Origin: Streptomyces tirandamycinicus
Lineage (GTDB): Bacteria > Actinomycetota > Actinomycetes > Streptomycetales > Streptomycetaceae
DNA: 64,000 nucleotides
Reading direction: 5' to 3'
Assembly: GCF_003097515.1 (NCBI RefSeq)
Contig: NZ_CP029188.1
Span: 2,606,501 to 2,670,500 of the forward strand
Below the pieces are notes generated by a model that saw nothing but the letters and a program-made list of their open reading frames with translations, made no database searches and was not told the origin of the DNA. Positions 21,851 through 31,347 of the stretch are shown here, one piece after another (position 1 is the first letter of the stretch; each line of letters starts with the position of its first letter). Made by a program: the position numbers and the translations under genes.

Positions 21851-22014
21851 GGGACGGAATTCCTTCGCACGACCGCGGTGAGGAGCGGCCTGGTCTACGG
21901 GGGTGGGTACGCCGACCATCACGGGCGGCATCGGCGGAGTCTAAGCGAGTCCGCGTCGATGGAACAACGCCCAGCATCGCACCCCGGTTCCCGCGCGGGC
22001 GACCGTCCGCGCCG

Positions 22015-23091
22015 TCACGTCCCGAACAGACCCTGTTGTCCGCCGCCGCCGGGGCCCTGCCCGGGCGGCACCAGGCCGAGATGCGCCCATGCCGCCGGTG
22101 TCGCCACCCGCCCTCTGGGGGTACGGGCCAGCAGCCCCTCCCGGACCAGGAACGGCTCGGCGACCTCCTCGACGGTCTCCCGCTCCTCCCCCACGGCCAC
22201 GGCCAGCGTCGACAGGCCGACCGGGCCGCCGGCGAACAGCTTGAGGAGGGCCTGGAGCACGGCGCGGTCGAGCCGGTCGAGGCCGCGGCCGTCCACCTCG
22301 TACACGCCGAGGGCCGTCGCCGCGATCTCCCGGGTGATTCGGCCGTCCGCCTTGACCTGGGCGTAGTCGCGGACGCGGCGCAGCAGCCGGTTGGCGATGC
22401 GGGGCGTGCCGCGGGAGCGGCCCGCGATCTCCGCGGCCCCGTCCGTGTCGATCGCCACGTCGAGGAGCTGCGCGGAGCGGTGGATGACGCGCTCGAGTTC
22501 GGACGGTGCGTAGAACTCCATGTGCGCGGTGAAGCCGAAGCGGTCGCGCAGCGGCGGCGGCAGCAGCCCGGCCCGGGTGGTGGCGCCGACCAGGGTGAAC
22601 GGCGGCAGCTCCAGCGGGATGGCGGTGGCGCCGGGCCCCTTGCCGACGATCACGTCGACGCGGAAGTCCTCCATCGCCATGTAGAGCATCTCCTCGGCGG
22701 GCCGCGACATCCGGTGGATCTCGTCGAGGAACAGCACCTCGCCCTCCTGGAGGGAGGACAGGATGGCGGCGAGGTCGCCCGCGTGCTGGATGGCCGGGCC
22801 GCTGGTGATCCTGATCGGGGCGCCCATCTCAGCCGCGATGATCATGGAGAGGGTGGTCTTGCCGAGCCCGGGCGACCCGGACAGCAGGACGTGGTCGGCG
22901 GTGGCGCCGCGCGCCAGGGCCGCCTTCAGGACCAGGTCGAGCTGTTCGCGTACGCGCTCCTGGCCGACGAACTCGTCCAGCGACTTCGGCCGCAGGGCCG
23001 CCTCCACGGCCTGGTCCTCGCCGTCGGCGGAGGCACCGACGAGCCTGTCGTCGGCGTCGTCGGTCGTCGGTGCGGTGTCGTCCCAGTTCAC
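22015..23091 (-). CDS. ruvB: Holliday junction branch migration helicase RuvB
   Basis: AAA+ motor of RuvAB. 358 aa with [14 protein letters not shown], Walker [10 protein letters not shown], Walker [10 protein letters not shown], sensor [18 protein letters not shown] and the C-terminal winged helix ([16 protein letters not shown]-type end). GTG at 23091. Confidence 0.98.
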   Translation of the reverse strand: MNWDDTAPTTDDADDRLVGASADGEDQAVEAALRPKSLDEFVGQERVREQLDLVLKAALARGATADHVLLSGSPGLGKTTLSMIIAAEMGAPIRITSGPAIQHAGDLAAILSSLQEGEVLFLDEIHRMSRPAEEMLYMAMEDFRVDVIVGKGPGATAIPLELPPFTLVGATTRAGLLPPPLRDRFGFTAHMEFYAPSELERVIHRSAQLLDVAIDTDGAAEIAGRSRGTPRIANRLLRRVRDYAQVKADGRITREIAATALGVYEVDGRGLDRLDRAVLQALLKLFAGGPVGLSTLAVAVGEERETVEEVAEPFLVREGLLARTPRGRVATPAAWAHLGLVPPGQGPGGGGQQGLFGT

Positions 23092-23176
23092 AGTGGATTG
23101 CCTCGCGTGGGTGGGCGGGTCCGGTTCGGTCAGGCGGGGTGCGGTCAGGTCCGTTCCGGCGGAGTGCGGCTCGGGG

Positions 23177-23788
23177 TCAGCGGGTGCGGTTCAGCGTCCG
23201 GAGGGCGGCCCTGAGCAGCGGGCCGACCTGGGGCTCACCGGCCGCCGCCTCCGCCTGCGGGGTCACCGCGGCGACCGCCTCGTCGGCCTCACGGGTGGCG
23301 TAGCCGAGTCCGATCAGCGCGGCGTGCAGCTGGTCCCGCCAGGACTGGGTGACGGCGGCTCCGACGGCGCCGCCCGGTGACCCGACCGGCTCGCCGAGGC
23401 GGTCCCTCAGCTCCAGCAGCAGCTTCTGGGCCCCCTTCTTCCCGATGCCGGGCACGGCGGTGAGCGCCTTCTCGTCGGCGGTGGCCACCGCCCGCCGCAG
23501 CGCGTCCGGGCTGTGCACCGCGAGCATGGCCTGCGCCAGCCGGGGTCCGACCCCGCTCGCGGTCTGGAGCAGCTCGAAGACCTGCCGCTCGTCGTCGTCG
23601 GCGAAGCCGTACAGCGTCAGCGAGTCCTCCCGGACCACCAACGACGTGGCCAGCCTGGCCTGCTGACCCACTCTCAGCCCGGAGAGGGTGTCCGGTGTGC
23701 ACTGGACGGACATCCCGACACCGCCGACCTCGATCACCGCGGTGGTCGGGGCGAGGGCGGCGACCGCGCCGCTCACAAAGGCGATCAT
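23177..23788 (-). CDS. ruvA: Holliday junction DNA helicase subunit RuvA
   Basis: Tetrameric junction-binding subunit. 203 aa with N-terminal OB domain ([20 protein letters not shown]), two helix-hairpin-helix motifs ([29 protein letters not shown]) and domain III at the C-terminus. The ATG overlaps the ruvC stop as ATGA. Confidence 0.98.
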   Translation of the reverse strand: MIAFVSGAVAALAPTTAVIEVGGVGMSVQCTPDTLSGLRVGQQARLATSLVVREDSLTLYGFADDDERQVFELLQTASGVGPRLAQAMLAVHSPDALRRAVATADEKALTAVPGIGKKGAQKLLLELRDRLGEPVGSPGGAVGAAVTQSWRDQLHAALIGLGYATREADEAVAAVTPQAEAAAGEPQVGPLLRAALRTLNRTR

Positions 23789-24318
23789 GCGCTACGGCCT
23801 TTCGTCGCGTGATGGGCGGCGACCGCCCGCTGCAGGCGGTTCTGCGCGGGCGCGCGCCAGATGTGGCAGATGGCCAGGGCGAGGGCGTCGGCGGCGTCGG
23901 CCGGCTTCGGCGGGGCGTCCAGCCGCAGCAACCGGGTGACCATCGCGCCCACCTGCGCCTTGTCGGCGCGGCCGCTGCCGGTGACGGCCGCCTTGACCTC
24001 ACTCGGGGTGTGCAGGGCGACGGGCAGTCCGCGACGGGCCGCGCACAGCACGGCGACGGCGCTCGCCTGCGCCGTGCCCATGACCGTGCGCACGTTGTGC
24101 TGGCTGAAGACCCGTTCCACGGCGACCAGTTCGGGCCGGTGGGTGTCCAGCCACTCCTCGATGCCGCGCTCCACGGCGACGAGGCGGTCGCCGAGCTCCG
24201 CGTCCGCCGCGGTGCGGACCACTCCGACACCGAGCATGGTCAGCGGACGGCCCGCGACGCCCTCGACGACGCCGATGCCGCACCGCGTCAGCCCCGGGTC
24301 CACCCCCAGCACGCGCAC
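23785..24318 (-). CDS. ruvC: Holliday junction resolvase RuvC
   Basis: Endonuclease that cuts junctions. 177 aa beginning [13 protein letters not shown] with the first catalytic Asp; VAVERVF carries the Glu and [22 protein letters not shown] the remaining acidic residues. GTG 24318 with AAGGGG upstream. First gene of ruvCAB. Confidence 0.97.
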   Translation of the reverse strand: MRVLGVDPGLTRCGIGVVEGVAGRPLTMLGVGVVRTAADAELGDRLVAVERGIEEWLDTHRPELVAVERVFSQHNVRTVMGTAQASAVAVLCAARRGLPVALHTPSEVKAAVTGSGRADKAQVGAMVTRLLRLDAPPKPADAADALALAICHIWRAPAQNRLQRAVAAHHATKGRSA

Positions 24319-24429
24319 ACGCCCACCCCTTCTTCGCCGTCCCCCGGCCACCGCCGGGTCGTGTCCCGGCGTTTGTGCAGGCTATCGGCTCCCTCTGACA
24401 ACCGCCGACAACCGGGCGGCCCGAAACGC

Positions 24430-24465
24430 GACGGGCCGACGGGGCGGTATCCCCATCGGCCCGTC
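24430..24465 (-). terminator. hairpin terminator of yebC
   Basis: Perfect 10-bp stem GACGGGCCGA / TCGGCCCGTC with inner GGGG/CCCC pairing, 14 nt after the yebC stop. Confidence 0.8.
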
Positions 24466-24478
24466 GTACGAGGCGGGA

Positions 24479-25231
24479 TCAGGCGTCGACCTTCTCCATG
24501 ACGTCGTCCGAGACGTCGAAGTTGGCGAAGACGTTCTGCACGTCGTCGCTGTCCTCCAGCGCGTCGATCAGCTTGAAGATCTTGCGAGCGCCCTCCTCGT
24601 CCAGCTCGACCTGCATGGTCGGGACGAAGTTGGCCTCGGCGGAGTCGTAGTCGATGCCGGCGTCCTGGAGCGCGGTGCGCACCGCCACCAGGTCGGTGGC
24701 CTCACTGATGACCTCGAAGTTCTCACCGAGGTCGTTGACCTCTTCGGCGCCGGCGTCCAGCACCGCGCCGAGCACGTCGTCCTCGGACAGCTCGCCCTTA
24801 GGGAGCACGACGACGCCCTTGCGGTTGAACAGGTAGGACACCGAGCCGGGGTCGGCCATCGAGCCGCCGTTGCGGGTCATGGCGACACGCACGTCGGACG
24901 CGGCACGGTTGCGGTTGTCGGTGAGGCACTCGATGAGCACCGCGACCCCGTTCGGGCCGTAGCCCTCGTACATGATCGTCTCGTAGTCGGCGCCGCCGGC
25001 CTCGAGACCGGCACCGCGCTTGACCGCGGAGTCGATGTTCTTGTTCGGCACCGACTGCTTCTTCGCCTTCTGAATGGCGTCGAAGAGGGTCGGGTTGCCG
25101 TCCGGGTCCGCACCGCCGGTGCGGGCGGCGACCTCGATGTTCTTGATCAGCTTCGCGAAGAGCTTGCCGCGCTTGGCGTCGATCACGGCCTTCTTGTGCT
25201 TCGTCGTGGCCCATTTAGAGTGGCCGGACAT
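24479..25231 (-). CDS. yebC: YebC/PmpR-type DNA-binding or translation regulator
   Basis: 250-aa YebC/TACO1 family protein, start [15 protein letters not shown], with [12 protein letters not shown] and the three-domain family layout. Members have been described as transcription regulators (some controlling ruvABC) and more recently as helpers of translation through proline stretches. ATG 25231 follows GAAGGAGA. It lies between ruvC and pdxT. Confidence 0.95.
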   Translation of the reverse strand: MSGHSKWATTKHKKAVIDAKRGKLFAKLIKNIEVAARTGGADPDGNPTLFDAIQKAKKQSVPNKNIDSAVKRGAGLEAGGADYETIMYEGYGPNGVAVLIECLTDNRNRAASDVRVAMTRNGGSMADPGSVSYLFNRKGVVVLPKGELSEDDVLGAVLDAGAEEVNDLGENFEVISEATDLVAVRTALQDAGIDYDSAEANFVPTMQVELDEEGARKIFKLIDALEDSDDVQNVFANFDVSDDVMEKVDA

Positions 25232-25300
25232 CTGCCTGTCTCCTTCGCGTAACCAATCCCTGCTCCGTTCCCCTGAGATCCTACCGGGACCGGCCCGCCC

Positions 25301-25580
25301 GTCGCCCGACCACCACCCCTCACGGAGCGCCAGGCGCACCCCTCCTGATCGTCGCCCGACCACCACCCCTCACGGAGCGCCAGGCGCACCCCTCCTGATC
25401 GTCGCCCGACCACCACCCCTCACGGAGCGCCAGGCGCACCCCTCCTGATCGTCGCCCGACCACCACCCCTCACGGAGCGCCAGGCGCACCCCTCCTGATC
25501 GTCGCCCGACCACCACCCCTCACGGAGCGCCAGGCGCACCCCTCCTGATCGTCGCCCGACCACCACCCCTCACGGAGCGC
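25301..25580. repeat. 50-bp tandem repeat array, five full copies plus a 30-bp partial copy
   Basis: Units start at 25301, 25351, 25401, 25451, 25501 and 25551. Each begins GTCGCCCGACCACCACCCCT and ends CCCCTCCTGATC; the five full copies look identical. The minus-strand sequence CGCTCCGTGAGGGG inside each unit is the same as the last codons, stop and following bases of pdxT (25611-25625), so the array seems to have grown from the pdxT 3' end. The unit length is not a multiple of three and no long frame is kept, so it is non-coding. It fills most of the 383 bp between pdxT and yebC. Confidence 0.95.
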
Positions 25581-25614
25581 CGAGGAGCGCGCCTACCGAA
25601 CGCCGCCCGGCCCC

Positions 25615-26241
25615 TCACGGAGCGCCGGCGCGCGTACCTTCCGGTCCCGCGGTGCGCACCATGTCGACGAACAGGGCGTGCACTCGGTGGTCCCCGGTCA
25701 GCTCCGGGTGGAACGACGTGGCCAGCGCGTTGCCCTGGCGGACGGCGACGATGTGGCCCTCGTGCTCGGCGAGCACCTCCACCTCGGCACCGACGGACTC
25801 GACCCAGGGGGCGCGGATGAAGACGCCCTCCACGGGGCCTCCCCCGACGCCCGCGACCGCGACCGCGGCCTCGAAGGACTCGTTCTGGCGGCCGAACGCG
25901 TTGCGGCGCACGATCATGTCGATGCCGCCGACGGTCTCCTGACCCGAACGCGGGTCGAGGATCTTCTCGGCGAGCATGATCAGGCCCGCGCAGGTGCCGT
26001 AGACCGGCATCCCCGCGCGCACCCGCTCGCGCAGCGGCTCCATCAGCCCGAAGAGATGGGCCAGTTTGGAGATGGTGGTGGACTCGCCGCCCGGGATGAC
26101 GAGGCCGTCCACCTCGGCGAGTTCCTCGGGACGCCGGACCGGCCTGGCCACGGCATCAGCCGCGGCCAGGGCGATCAGGTGCTCCCGTACGTCGCCCTGC
26201 AGAGCCAGTACTCCGATGACAGGGGTGCCGGGTGTGCTCAT
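25615..26241 (-). CDS. pdxT: pyridoxal 5'-phosphate synthase glutaminase subunit
   Basis: Class I glutaminase giving ammonia to PdxS. 208 aa with [13 protein letters not shown], oxyanion GGESTT, nucleophile Cys in [10 protein letters not shown], and catalytic His/Glu in [12 protein letters not shown] 26241, 6 nt after the pdxS stop. The C-terminal codons are echoed in the adjacent tandem array. Confidence 0.97.
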   Translation of the reverse strand: MSTPGTPVIGVLALQGDVREHLIALAAADAVARPVRRPEELAEVDGLVIPGGESTTISKLAHLFGLMEPLRERVRAGMPVYGTCAGLIMLAEKILDPRSGQETVGGIDMIVRRNAFGRQNESFEAAVAVAGVGGGPVEGVFIRAPWVESVGAEVEVLAEHEGHIVAVRQGNALATSFHPELTGDHRVHALFVDMVRTAGPEGTRAGAP

Positions 26242-26247
26242 GGGTGG

Positions 26248-27162
26248 TTACCAGCCGCGGTTCGCGTAGCGCTCGGCCTCGGGCAGGGTGTCGCAGTTGA
26301 TGCCGACCATGGCCTCGCCCAGGTTGCGGGAGGCGTCCGCGATGATCTTCGGGTCGTCGTAGAAGGTGGTGGCCTTCACGATCGCCGCGGCGCGCTTGGC
26401 CGGGTCGCCCGACTTGAAGATGCCGGAGCCGACGAAGACGCCCTCGGCGCCGAGCTGGCGCATCAGCGCGGCGTCGGCGGGGGTGGCGACGCCACCGGCG
26501 GAGAAGAGCACGACGGGCAGCTTGCCGAGCTGGGCGACCTCGGCGACGAGCTCGTACGGGGCGCGCAGCTCCTTGGCGGCGGCGTACAGCTCGTTGTTGT
26601 CGAAGCCGCGCAGGCGGGCGATCTCGTTCTTGATCTGGCGCAGGTGGCGCACGGCCTCGACGACGTTGCCGGTGCCGGCCTCGCCCTTGGAACGGATCAT
26701 GGCCGCGCCCTCGGCGATCCGGCGCAGGGCCTCGCCCAGGTTGGTGGCACCGCAGACGAAGGGGGTCGTGAAGGCCCACTTGTCGGAGTGGTTGACCTCG
26801 TCGGCCGGGGTGAGCACCTCGGACTCGTCGATGTAGTCCACGCCGAGCGACTGCAGGACCTGGGCCTCGACGAAGTGGCCGATGCGGGACTTCGCCATCA
26901 CCGGGATGGAGACCGCCTCGATGATGCCCTCGATCATGTCCGGGTCGGACATCCGGGCCACACCGCCGTCCTTGCGGATGTCGGCGGGGACGCGCTCCAG
27001 GGCCATGACGGCCACGGCGCCCGCGTCCTCGGCGATCTTCGCCTGCTCCGGAGTGACGACGTCCATGATCACGCCGCCCTTGAGCTGCTCGGCCATGCCG
27101 CGCTTGACGCGCGCGGTGCCGGTCTCGGGAGCCTGCGGGGAGTTGGAGAACGTGCTGGACAC
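26248..27162 (-). CDS. pdxS: pyridoxal 5'-phosphate synthase subunit
   Basis: Makes PLP from ribose 5-phosphate, glyceraldehyde 3-phosphate and ammonia. 304 aa, with [19 protein letters not shown], the catalytic lysines in [13 protein letters not shown] and [12 protein letters not shown] regions, and [13 protein letters not shown]-like phosphate loop ([17 protein letters not shown]). GTG 27162 is chosen because GAGG lies 6 nt upstream and the conserved protein starts SSTFSNSP. Confidence 0.97.
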   Translation of the reverse strand: MSSTFSNSPQAPETGTARVKRGMAEQLKGGVIMDVVTPEQAKIAEDAGAVAVMALERVPADIRKDGGVARMSDPDMIEGIIEAVSIPVMAKSRIGHFVEAQVLQSLGVDYIDESEVLTPADEVNHSDKWAFTTPFVCGATNLGEALRRIAEGAAMIRSKGEAGTGNVVEAVRHLRQIKNEIARLRGFDNNELYAAAKELRAPYELVAEVAQLGKLPVVLFSAGGVATPADAALMRQLGAEGVFVGSGIFKSGDPAKRAAAIVKATTFYDDPKIIADASRNLGEAMVGINCDTLPEAERYANRGW

Positions 27163-27417
27163 GATCGACCTCATTCGGTGACGACAAATGGTGCTCCGAC
27201 GAGGAAACAGTCGGGTGCCAGGCCAATGCAAGGGCCAATGGTCACCCGGTGGCTCGTTTTGGCGGCGCCGGGACGGGGCCGCGAGGCTGCGCAGTACGCC
27301 GGACCCGGACCGCCGAAGCCGGGCGCGCGGGCGGACCGGGACGGCCGCGGGCGGACCGCCGTTCCGGGTGCGGCCGCCGGAGCCGTGCCGCGTACGGCCC
27401 CCCGGGGGAGGCGTCCG

Positions 27418-27957
27418 CTACGGCCGGTCCGCCAGGGCCACCGGGGGCTCGTCGTCCATCTCGAAGGCCAGTGGGAACGGGGCGTGGCCGGCGAGGCGGA
27501 ACCAGCGGACCGTGCGGTGCCGCCGCAGTGCCCGCGCCGCCCGCACGGCGTCGTTGTGGAACCGTCGCGCCATCGGCACGCGGCGGACGGCCGCGGCGAG
27601 CTCGCCGGCGGCGTCCTCTCCCCCGGGGGCCTCCCGTACGGCCTCCACCTGCTCCGGCTCGCCGAACACGGCCCGCAGCGCCTGGCTCAGCTCGCTCTCG
27701 GCGACCTCGCGGCGCTCCTCGTCCGCCTGACGGGCCGCGTGCGCGGCCTCGTAGAGCACGATCGAGGCGGCGGGGTCCAGCACGCCCGAGGTGGCGAGCT
27801 CCTGGGTGACCGAGGCGCGGCGCAGGAGCTGGGCGTCGAGCGCCGCGCGGGCGGCGTCGATCCGGGCGTGCAGGCGGTCGAGCCGGCCGGCGGTCCAGCT
27901 GAGGTAGAGGCCGATGGCGACGAGCGCGACGAGAATCCAGATCAGGGTTGCGGTCAC
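27418..27957 (-). CDS. LemA-like membrane protein
   Basis: 179-aa protein with an N-terminal out-facing helix (TATLIWILVALVAIGLYLSW) and a helical body. RLHARIDAARAALDAQLLRR and the C-terminal FHNDAVRAARALRRHRTVRW resemble the LemA pattern, but the FP motif is shifted (APFPLAFEMDD). No function is known. It sits between pimA and pdxS on the same strand. Confidence 0.7.
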   Translation of the reverse strand: MTATLIWILVALVAIGLYLSWTAGRLDRLHARIDAARAALDAQLLRRASVTQELATSGVLDPAASIVLYEAAHAARQADEERREVAESELSQALRAVFGEPEQVEAVREAPGGEDAAGELAAAVRRVPMARRFHNDAVRAARALRRHRTVRWFRLAGHAPFPLAFEMDDEPPVALADRP

Positions 27958-27994
27958 GCCGGGTCAATCTACCGGTGCGTCCTCCGGGTGCACC

Positions 27995-28215
27995 GGGGCC
28001 CGCCTCCGCGCCGGGAGGTGGACCGATTCGGCCTGACGCCCGCCTCCGCGCCGAGTGAACCGATTCGGCCCCGGATCCGCTTCTGCGCGGGGGCCCGATG
28101 CAGCGCCCAGTCCCGCCTTCGCGCCGGGAAGTGGACCGATTCGGCCCGGGGCCGTCTCCGCGCCCGGGACACGGTTCGGCGCCCAGTCCCGTCTCCGCGC
28201 CCGGGGCCCGTGCCG
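27995..28215. repeat. degenerate ~40-bp repeats between pimA and the LemA-like gene
   Basis: Variants of the segments CCGCCTCCGCGCCGGGA, GTGGACCGATTCGGCC and GCGCCCAGTCCCG recur about five times in this interval. The copies differ, so this is an old or gene-converted array. The 317-bp gap has no gene that can be supported. Confidence 0.75.
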
Positions 28216-28274
28216 GCGGCCGGCCAGGCGTGGCCCGGAGCGGACCTCCGCCCGCCGCCGCCCCGTCCGGCGCC

Positions 28275-29465
28275 TCAGTCGCGAGCCAGGCCGAAGCGGG
28301 CCCTCAGGCCGCCGGGGCGTTCGTCCGCCGCCACCGAGGCCGCGCCGTCCGTCACCGTCTCGTACACCGCCAGGATGTCCGCGCCCACCGTGGACCAGTC
28401 GAAGCGCCGCACATGGGCGCTCCCCCGTGCGCTGAGCTCGGCGCGCCGGGACGGCGAGCCGAGCAGCCGGATCGCGGCGTCGGCCAGGGCGCCCGCGTCC
28501 TCGTTGGCGAAGAGCTCGCCCGCCGCGCCCTGGTCCAGCACCTGGACGAAGGCGTCCAGGTCCGAGGCCAGGACCGGTGCGCCCGCCGACATCGCCTCGA
28601 CCAGGATGATGCCGAAGCTCTCGCCCCCGGTGTTGGGCGCGACGTACACGTCGACGCTGCGCAGCAGCCGGGCCTTGTCCTCGTCGCTGACCATCCCCAG
28701 GAACTCGACGCGCGCCCGCATCGACTCGGGCAGGGACTCGACGGCCTCCTCCTCGTCCCCGCGCCCCGCCACCAGCAGCCGGGTGTCCGGACGCGCCTCC
28801 AGGATCCGCGGCAGGGCCTTCATCAGCACGGGCAGGCCCTTGCGGGGCTCGTCGATGCGCCCGATGAACCCGAGCGTGTGCCCCCCGGCTTCGCCGGTGG
28901 TGCCCCCGCCCTGCCACTCCGCCTTGGGTTCGGCCTTGGCGAAGAAGTCCACGTCGACGCCGTTCGGGATGACGACCGCGTCGCCGCCCAGGTGCTCGAC
29001 GAGCGTGCGCCGGGCGTACTCGCTGACCGCGATCCGTGCGCTGATCTTCTCCAGCGCGGGCTGGAGGATCGGGTAGGCCGCGATCATCGCCCGCGAGCGC
29101 GGGTTGGAGGTGTGGAAGGTCGCCACGATCGGCCCCTGCGCCGCCCAGCAGGACAGCAGCCCCAGCGACGGCGACGCCGGCTCGTGGATGTGGATCACGT
29201 CGAACCCGCCGTCGTGCAGCCAGCGCCGTACCCGGGCCGCGGAGAGGAAGCCGAAGTTGAGCCGGGCGACCGAGCCGTTGTACGGCACGGGCACGGCGCG
29301 GCCCGCCGACACGACGTACGGCGGCAGCGGGGTGTCGTCGTCGGCCGGGGCGAGGACGGACACCTCGTGCCCCAGTCCGGTCAGGTGCTCCGCCAGGTCG
29401 CGGATGTGGAACTGGACGCCGCCGGGCACGTCCCACGAGTAGGGGCAGACGATCCCGATCCTCAT
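28275..29465 (-). CDS. pimA: phosphatidylinositol alpha-mannosyltransferase PimA-like (GT4)
   Basis: Transfers mannose from GDP-Man to phosphatidylinositol, the first step of PIM synthesis at the inner face of the membrane. 396 aa with GT-B fold: MRIGIVCPYSWDVPGGVQ, HIHEPASPSLGLL, GRIDEPRKGLPVL, and donor-binding GESFGIILVEAMSAG. Overlaps the acyltransferase stop by ATGA. Same order as Mycobacterium pgsA-acyltransferase-pimA. Confidence 0.92.
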   Translation of the reverse strand: MRIGIVCPYSWDVPGGVQFHIRDLAEHLTGLGHEVSVLAPADDDTPLPPYVVSAGRAVPVPYNGSVARLNFGFLSAARVRRWLHDGGFDVIHIHEPASPSLGLLSCWAAQGPIVATFHTSNPRSRAMIAAYPILQPALEKISARIAVSEYARRTLVEHLGGDAVVIPNGVDVDFFAKAEPKAEWQGGGTTGEAGGHTLGFIGRIDEPRKGLPVLMKALPRILEARPDTRLLVAGRGDEEEAVESLPESMRARVEFLGMVSDEDKARLLRSVDVYVAPNTGGESFGIILVEAMSAGAPVLASDLDAFVQVLDQGAAGELFANEDAGALADAAIRLLGSPSRRAELSARGSAHVRRFDWSTVGADILAVYETVTDGAASVAADERPGGLRARFGLARD

Positions 29466-30385
29466 GTCCGGGCCTCCCCCGTGTCGCCGCGGTCCGCCAC
29501 GTCCGGGAGCCACAGCCGCTGCAGCATGTGCCAGTCCTCCGGGTGGTCGGCGATGCCGGTGGCGAAGGCGTCGGCCAGCGCCTGTGTCATCACGGACGTC
29601 TTCTCGGCCCGGGTGCCCGTCTCGGGCACGTCGACGGGCGGGTGCACCCGGCCCTTCATGACGGGCGTGTCGTCGTACCAGAGGGTGACCGGCAGCAGCA
29701 GCGCGCCGGTCTGCTGGGCGAGCAGCGCGGGTCCCGCGGGCATCCTGGCGGTCTCGCCGAAGAACTTCACCTCGATGCCCGAGGCGGACAGGTCGCGGTC
29801 CGCCACCAGGCAGACCAGGCCGCCGTCGCGCAGCCGGCGGGCCAGCGTGCCGAAGGCGGAGCCGCCGGTGTGCGGCAGCACCTCCATCCCGAGGGACTCG
29901 CGGTAGGCCACGAACCGGTCGTACAGCGTCTCCGGCTTCAGCCGCTCCGCGACGGTGGTGAACGGGATGCCGAGCGCGCGGGTGGCCCAGACCCCCGCCA
30001 GGTCCCAGTTCGCCAGGTGCGGCAGCGCGAGGACGACGCCCTTGCCGCGGGCCATGCCGTCGTGCAGACGCCGGATGTTCTCGATCTCCACGCTCCGGCG
30101 CACGCGCTCCTCGTCCCAGGCCGGCAGCCGGAAGGACTCCATCCAGTAGCGCATGTAGGAGCGCATCCCGGCCCTGGACAGTTCGGCGAGCCGCTCCGGG
30201 CCGGCGTCCGGCACCACCCTGACCAGGTTGGTCTCCAGCCGCAGTACGCCCCTGCCGCGCCGCTTCCACGCGGTGTCGGCGATGGTGCGTCCGAGCCGGG
30301 CGGCGACGGGGTCCGGGAGCTTCTTGACCGTCCCCCAGCCCAGCCCGTACAGCGTGTCGGTCAGCCGGTCCTGGATACCGCTCAT
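29462..30385 (-). CDS. phosphatidylinositol mannoside acyltransferase (PatA-like)
   Basis: 307-aa lauroyl-acyltransferase-family enzyme that acylates the mannose of PIM1/PIM2. The catalytic HX4D motif is HLANWD near residue 120; further family blocks are GLVCLVADRDLSASG and PVTLWYDD. ATGA overlaps at both ends put it in one translation unit with pgsA and pimA. Confidence 0.92.
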   Translation of the reverse strand: MSGIQDRLTDTLYGLGWGTVKKLPDPVAARLGRTIADTAWKRRGRGVLRLETNLVRVVPDAGPERLAELSRAGMRSYMRYWMESFRLPAWDEERVRRSVEIENIRRLHDGMARGKGVVLALPHLANWDLAGVWATRALGIPFTTVAERLKPETLYDRFVAYRESLGMEVLPHTGGSAFGTLARRLRDGGLVCLVADRDLSASGIEVKFFGETARMPAGPALLAQQTGALLLPVTLWYDDTPVMKGRVHPPVDVPETGTRAEKTSVMTQALADAFATGIADHPEDWHMLQRLWLPDVADRGDTGEART

Positions 30386-31089
30386 GCCTCACTCCCCTGC
30401 GAGGTGCCCCGGGGGCTCCCGTGCGAGGGCCCCTGCGCGGGCCCGTCCCCGGCCGTCCCGGCATCCGCCTCCGCCGCCTCGCGGCGCACCGTGACCACGC
30501 GCTGGGCCAGGGTCACCACGGAGCCGGCGGCCACCACCCAGAGCGCGATGGGCAGCAGGACGTCGACACCGGGGACGCCGAAGGCGTGCAGTCCGGCGAG
30601 TCCGGCGGCGACCAGCGAGATCACCAACCGCTCGGCCCGCTCCACCAGCCCGTTCACGGCGACCGGCAGCCCGATCGACTCGCCCCGTGCCTTGGTGTAC
30701 GAGACGACCTGGCCGCTGGCGAGGCAGAAGATGGCCACCGCGCACAGCACGTTGTCGTCGCCCTTGCCCGCGTACCAGAGGGCGAAGCCGCCGAAGATCG
30801 CGCTGTCCGCGACCCGGTCCAGCGTGGAGTCCAGGAAGGCCCCCCAGCGGCTGGAGACCCCGGCCTGACGGGCCATGTTCCCGTCGACGAGGTCGGAGAA
30901 GACGAAGAGGGTGATGACGATCGTCCCCCAGAAGAACTCTCCTCGGGGGAAGAAGACCAGCGCGCCCGCGACCACTCCGGCCGTGCCGACGAGGGTCACC
31001 GCGTCGGGGCTCACTCCGCGGCGTAGCAGAAACGCGGCGAACGGTGTGAGGACACGCGTGAAGAACGCACGCGCGTACTTGTTCAGCAT
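30382..31089 (-). CDS. pgsA: phosphatidylinositol phosphate synthase (CDP-alcohol phosphatidyltransferase)
   Basis: Membrane enzyme joining CDP-diacylglycerol to inositol phosphate, start of PIM synthesis. 235 aa, about six helices; the CDP-alcohol motif is complete: DLVDGNMAR, then G and two Asp in RWGAFLDSTLDRVAD. ATG 31089 (MLNKYARAFF) chosen by homology; the ribosome site is only GGGAAGG close by. A Gly/Ser/Gln-rich tail follows the last helix. Confidence 0.92.
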   Translation of the reverse strand: MLNKYARAFFTRVLTPFAAFLLRRGVSPDAVTLVGTAGVVAGALVFFPRGEFFWGTIVITLFVFSDLVDGNMARQAGVSSRWGAFLDSTLDRVADSAIFGGFALWYAGKGDDNVLCAVAIFCLASGQVVSYTKARGESIGLPVAVNGLVERAERLVISLVAAGLAGLHAFGVPGVDVLLPIALWVVAAGSVVTLAQRVVTVRREAAEADAGTAGDGPAQGPSHGSPRGTSQGSEA

Positions 31090-31347
31090 GGCCTTCCCGA
31101 AAGGTCGGTGTGCCGCGCGGCCCCTTCGGCCACCGGCGGGCCCATCGTAGCCACGCGCACGGCGGCCCAGCGGCCTGGCCCGGTCGGGTACGACGTATGG
31201 ACGCACCGTGAAGGGAGTGGAAAGCTCGAAGGACAACCGCGGGCTTCGCCGGCGCATCCCCCCGGGCACCTGCCCGGGGCCTCCCACAGCGCGCCCCCGG
31301 GTCCGCGCCCTCACCTCACCGTGCAGATGAGTCGGGAGGAACGAATC

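Noticed and set aside
25301-25580. CRISPR array
   Set aside because: Copies are directly adjacent with no variable spacers, and no cas genes are present. It is a plain tandem repeat.
28275-30464. 729-codon frame joining the acyltransferase region and PimA
   Set aside because: The first part is a shadow of the acyltransferase gene; pimA starts at ATG 29465 with an ATGA overlap.
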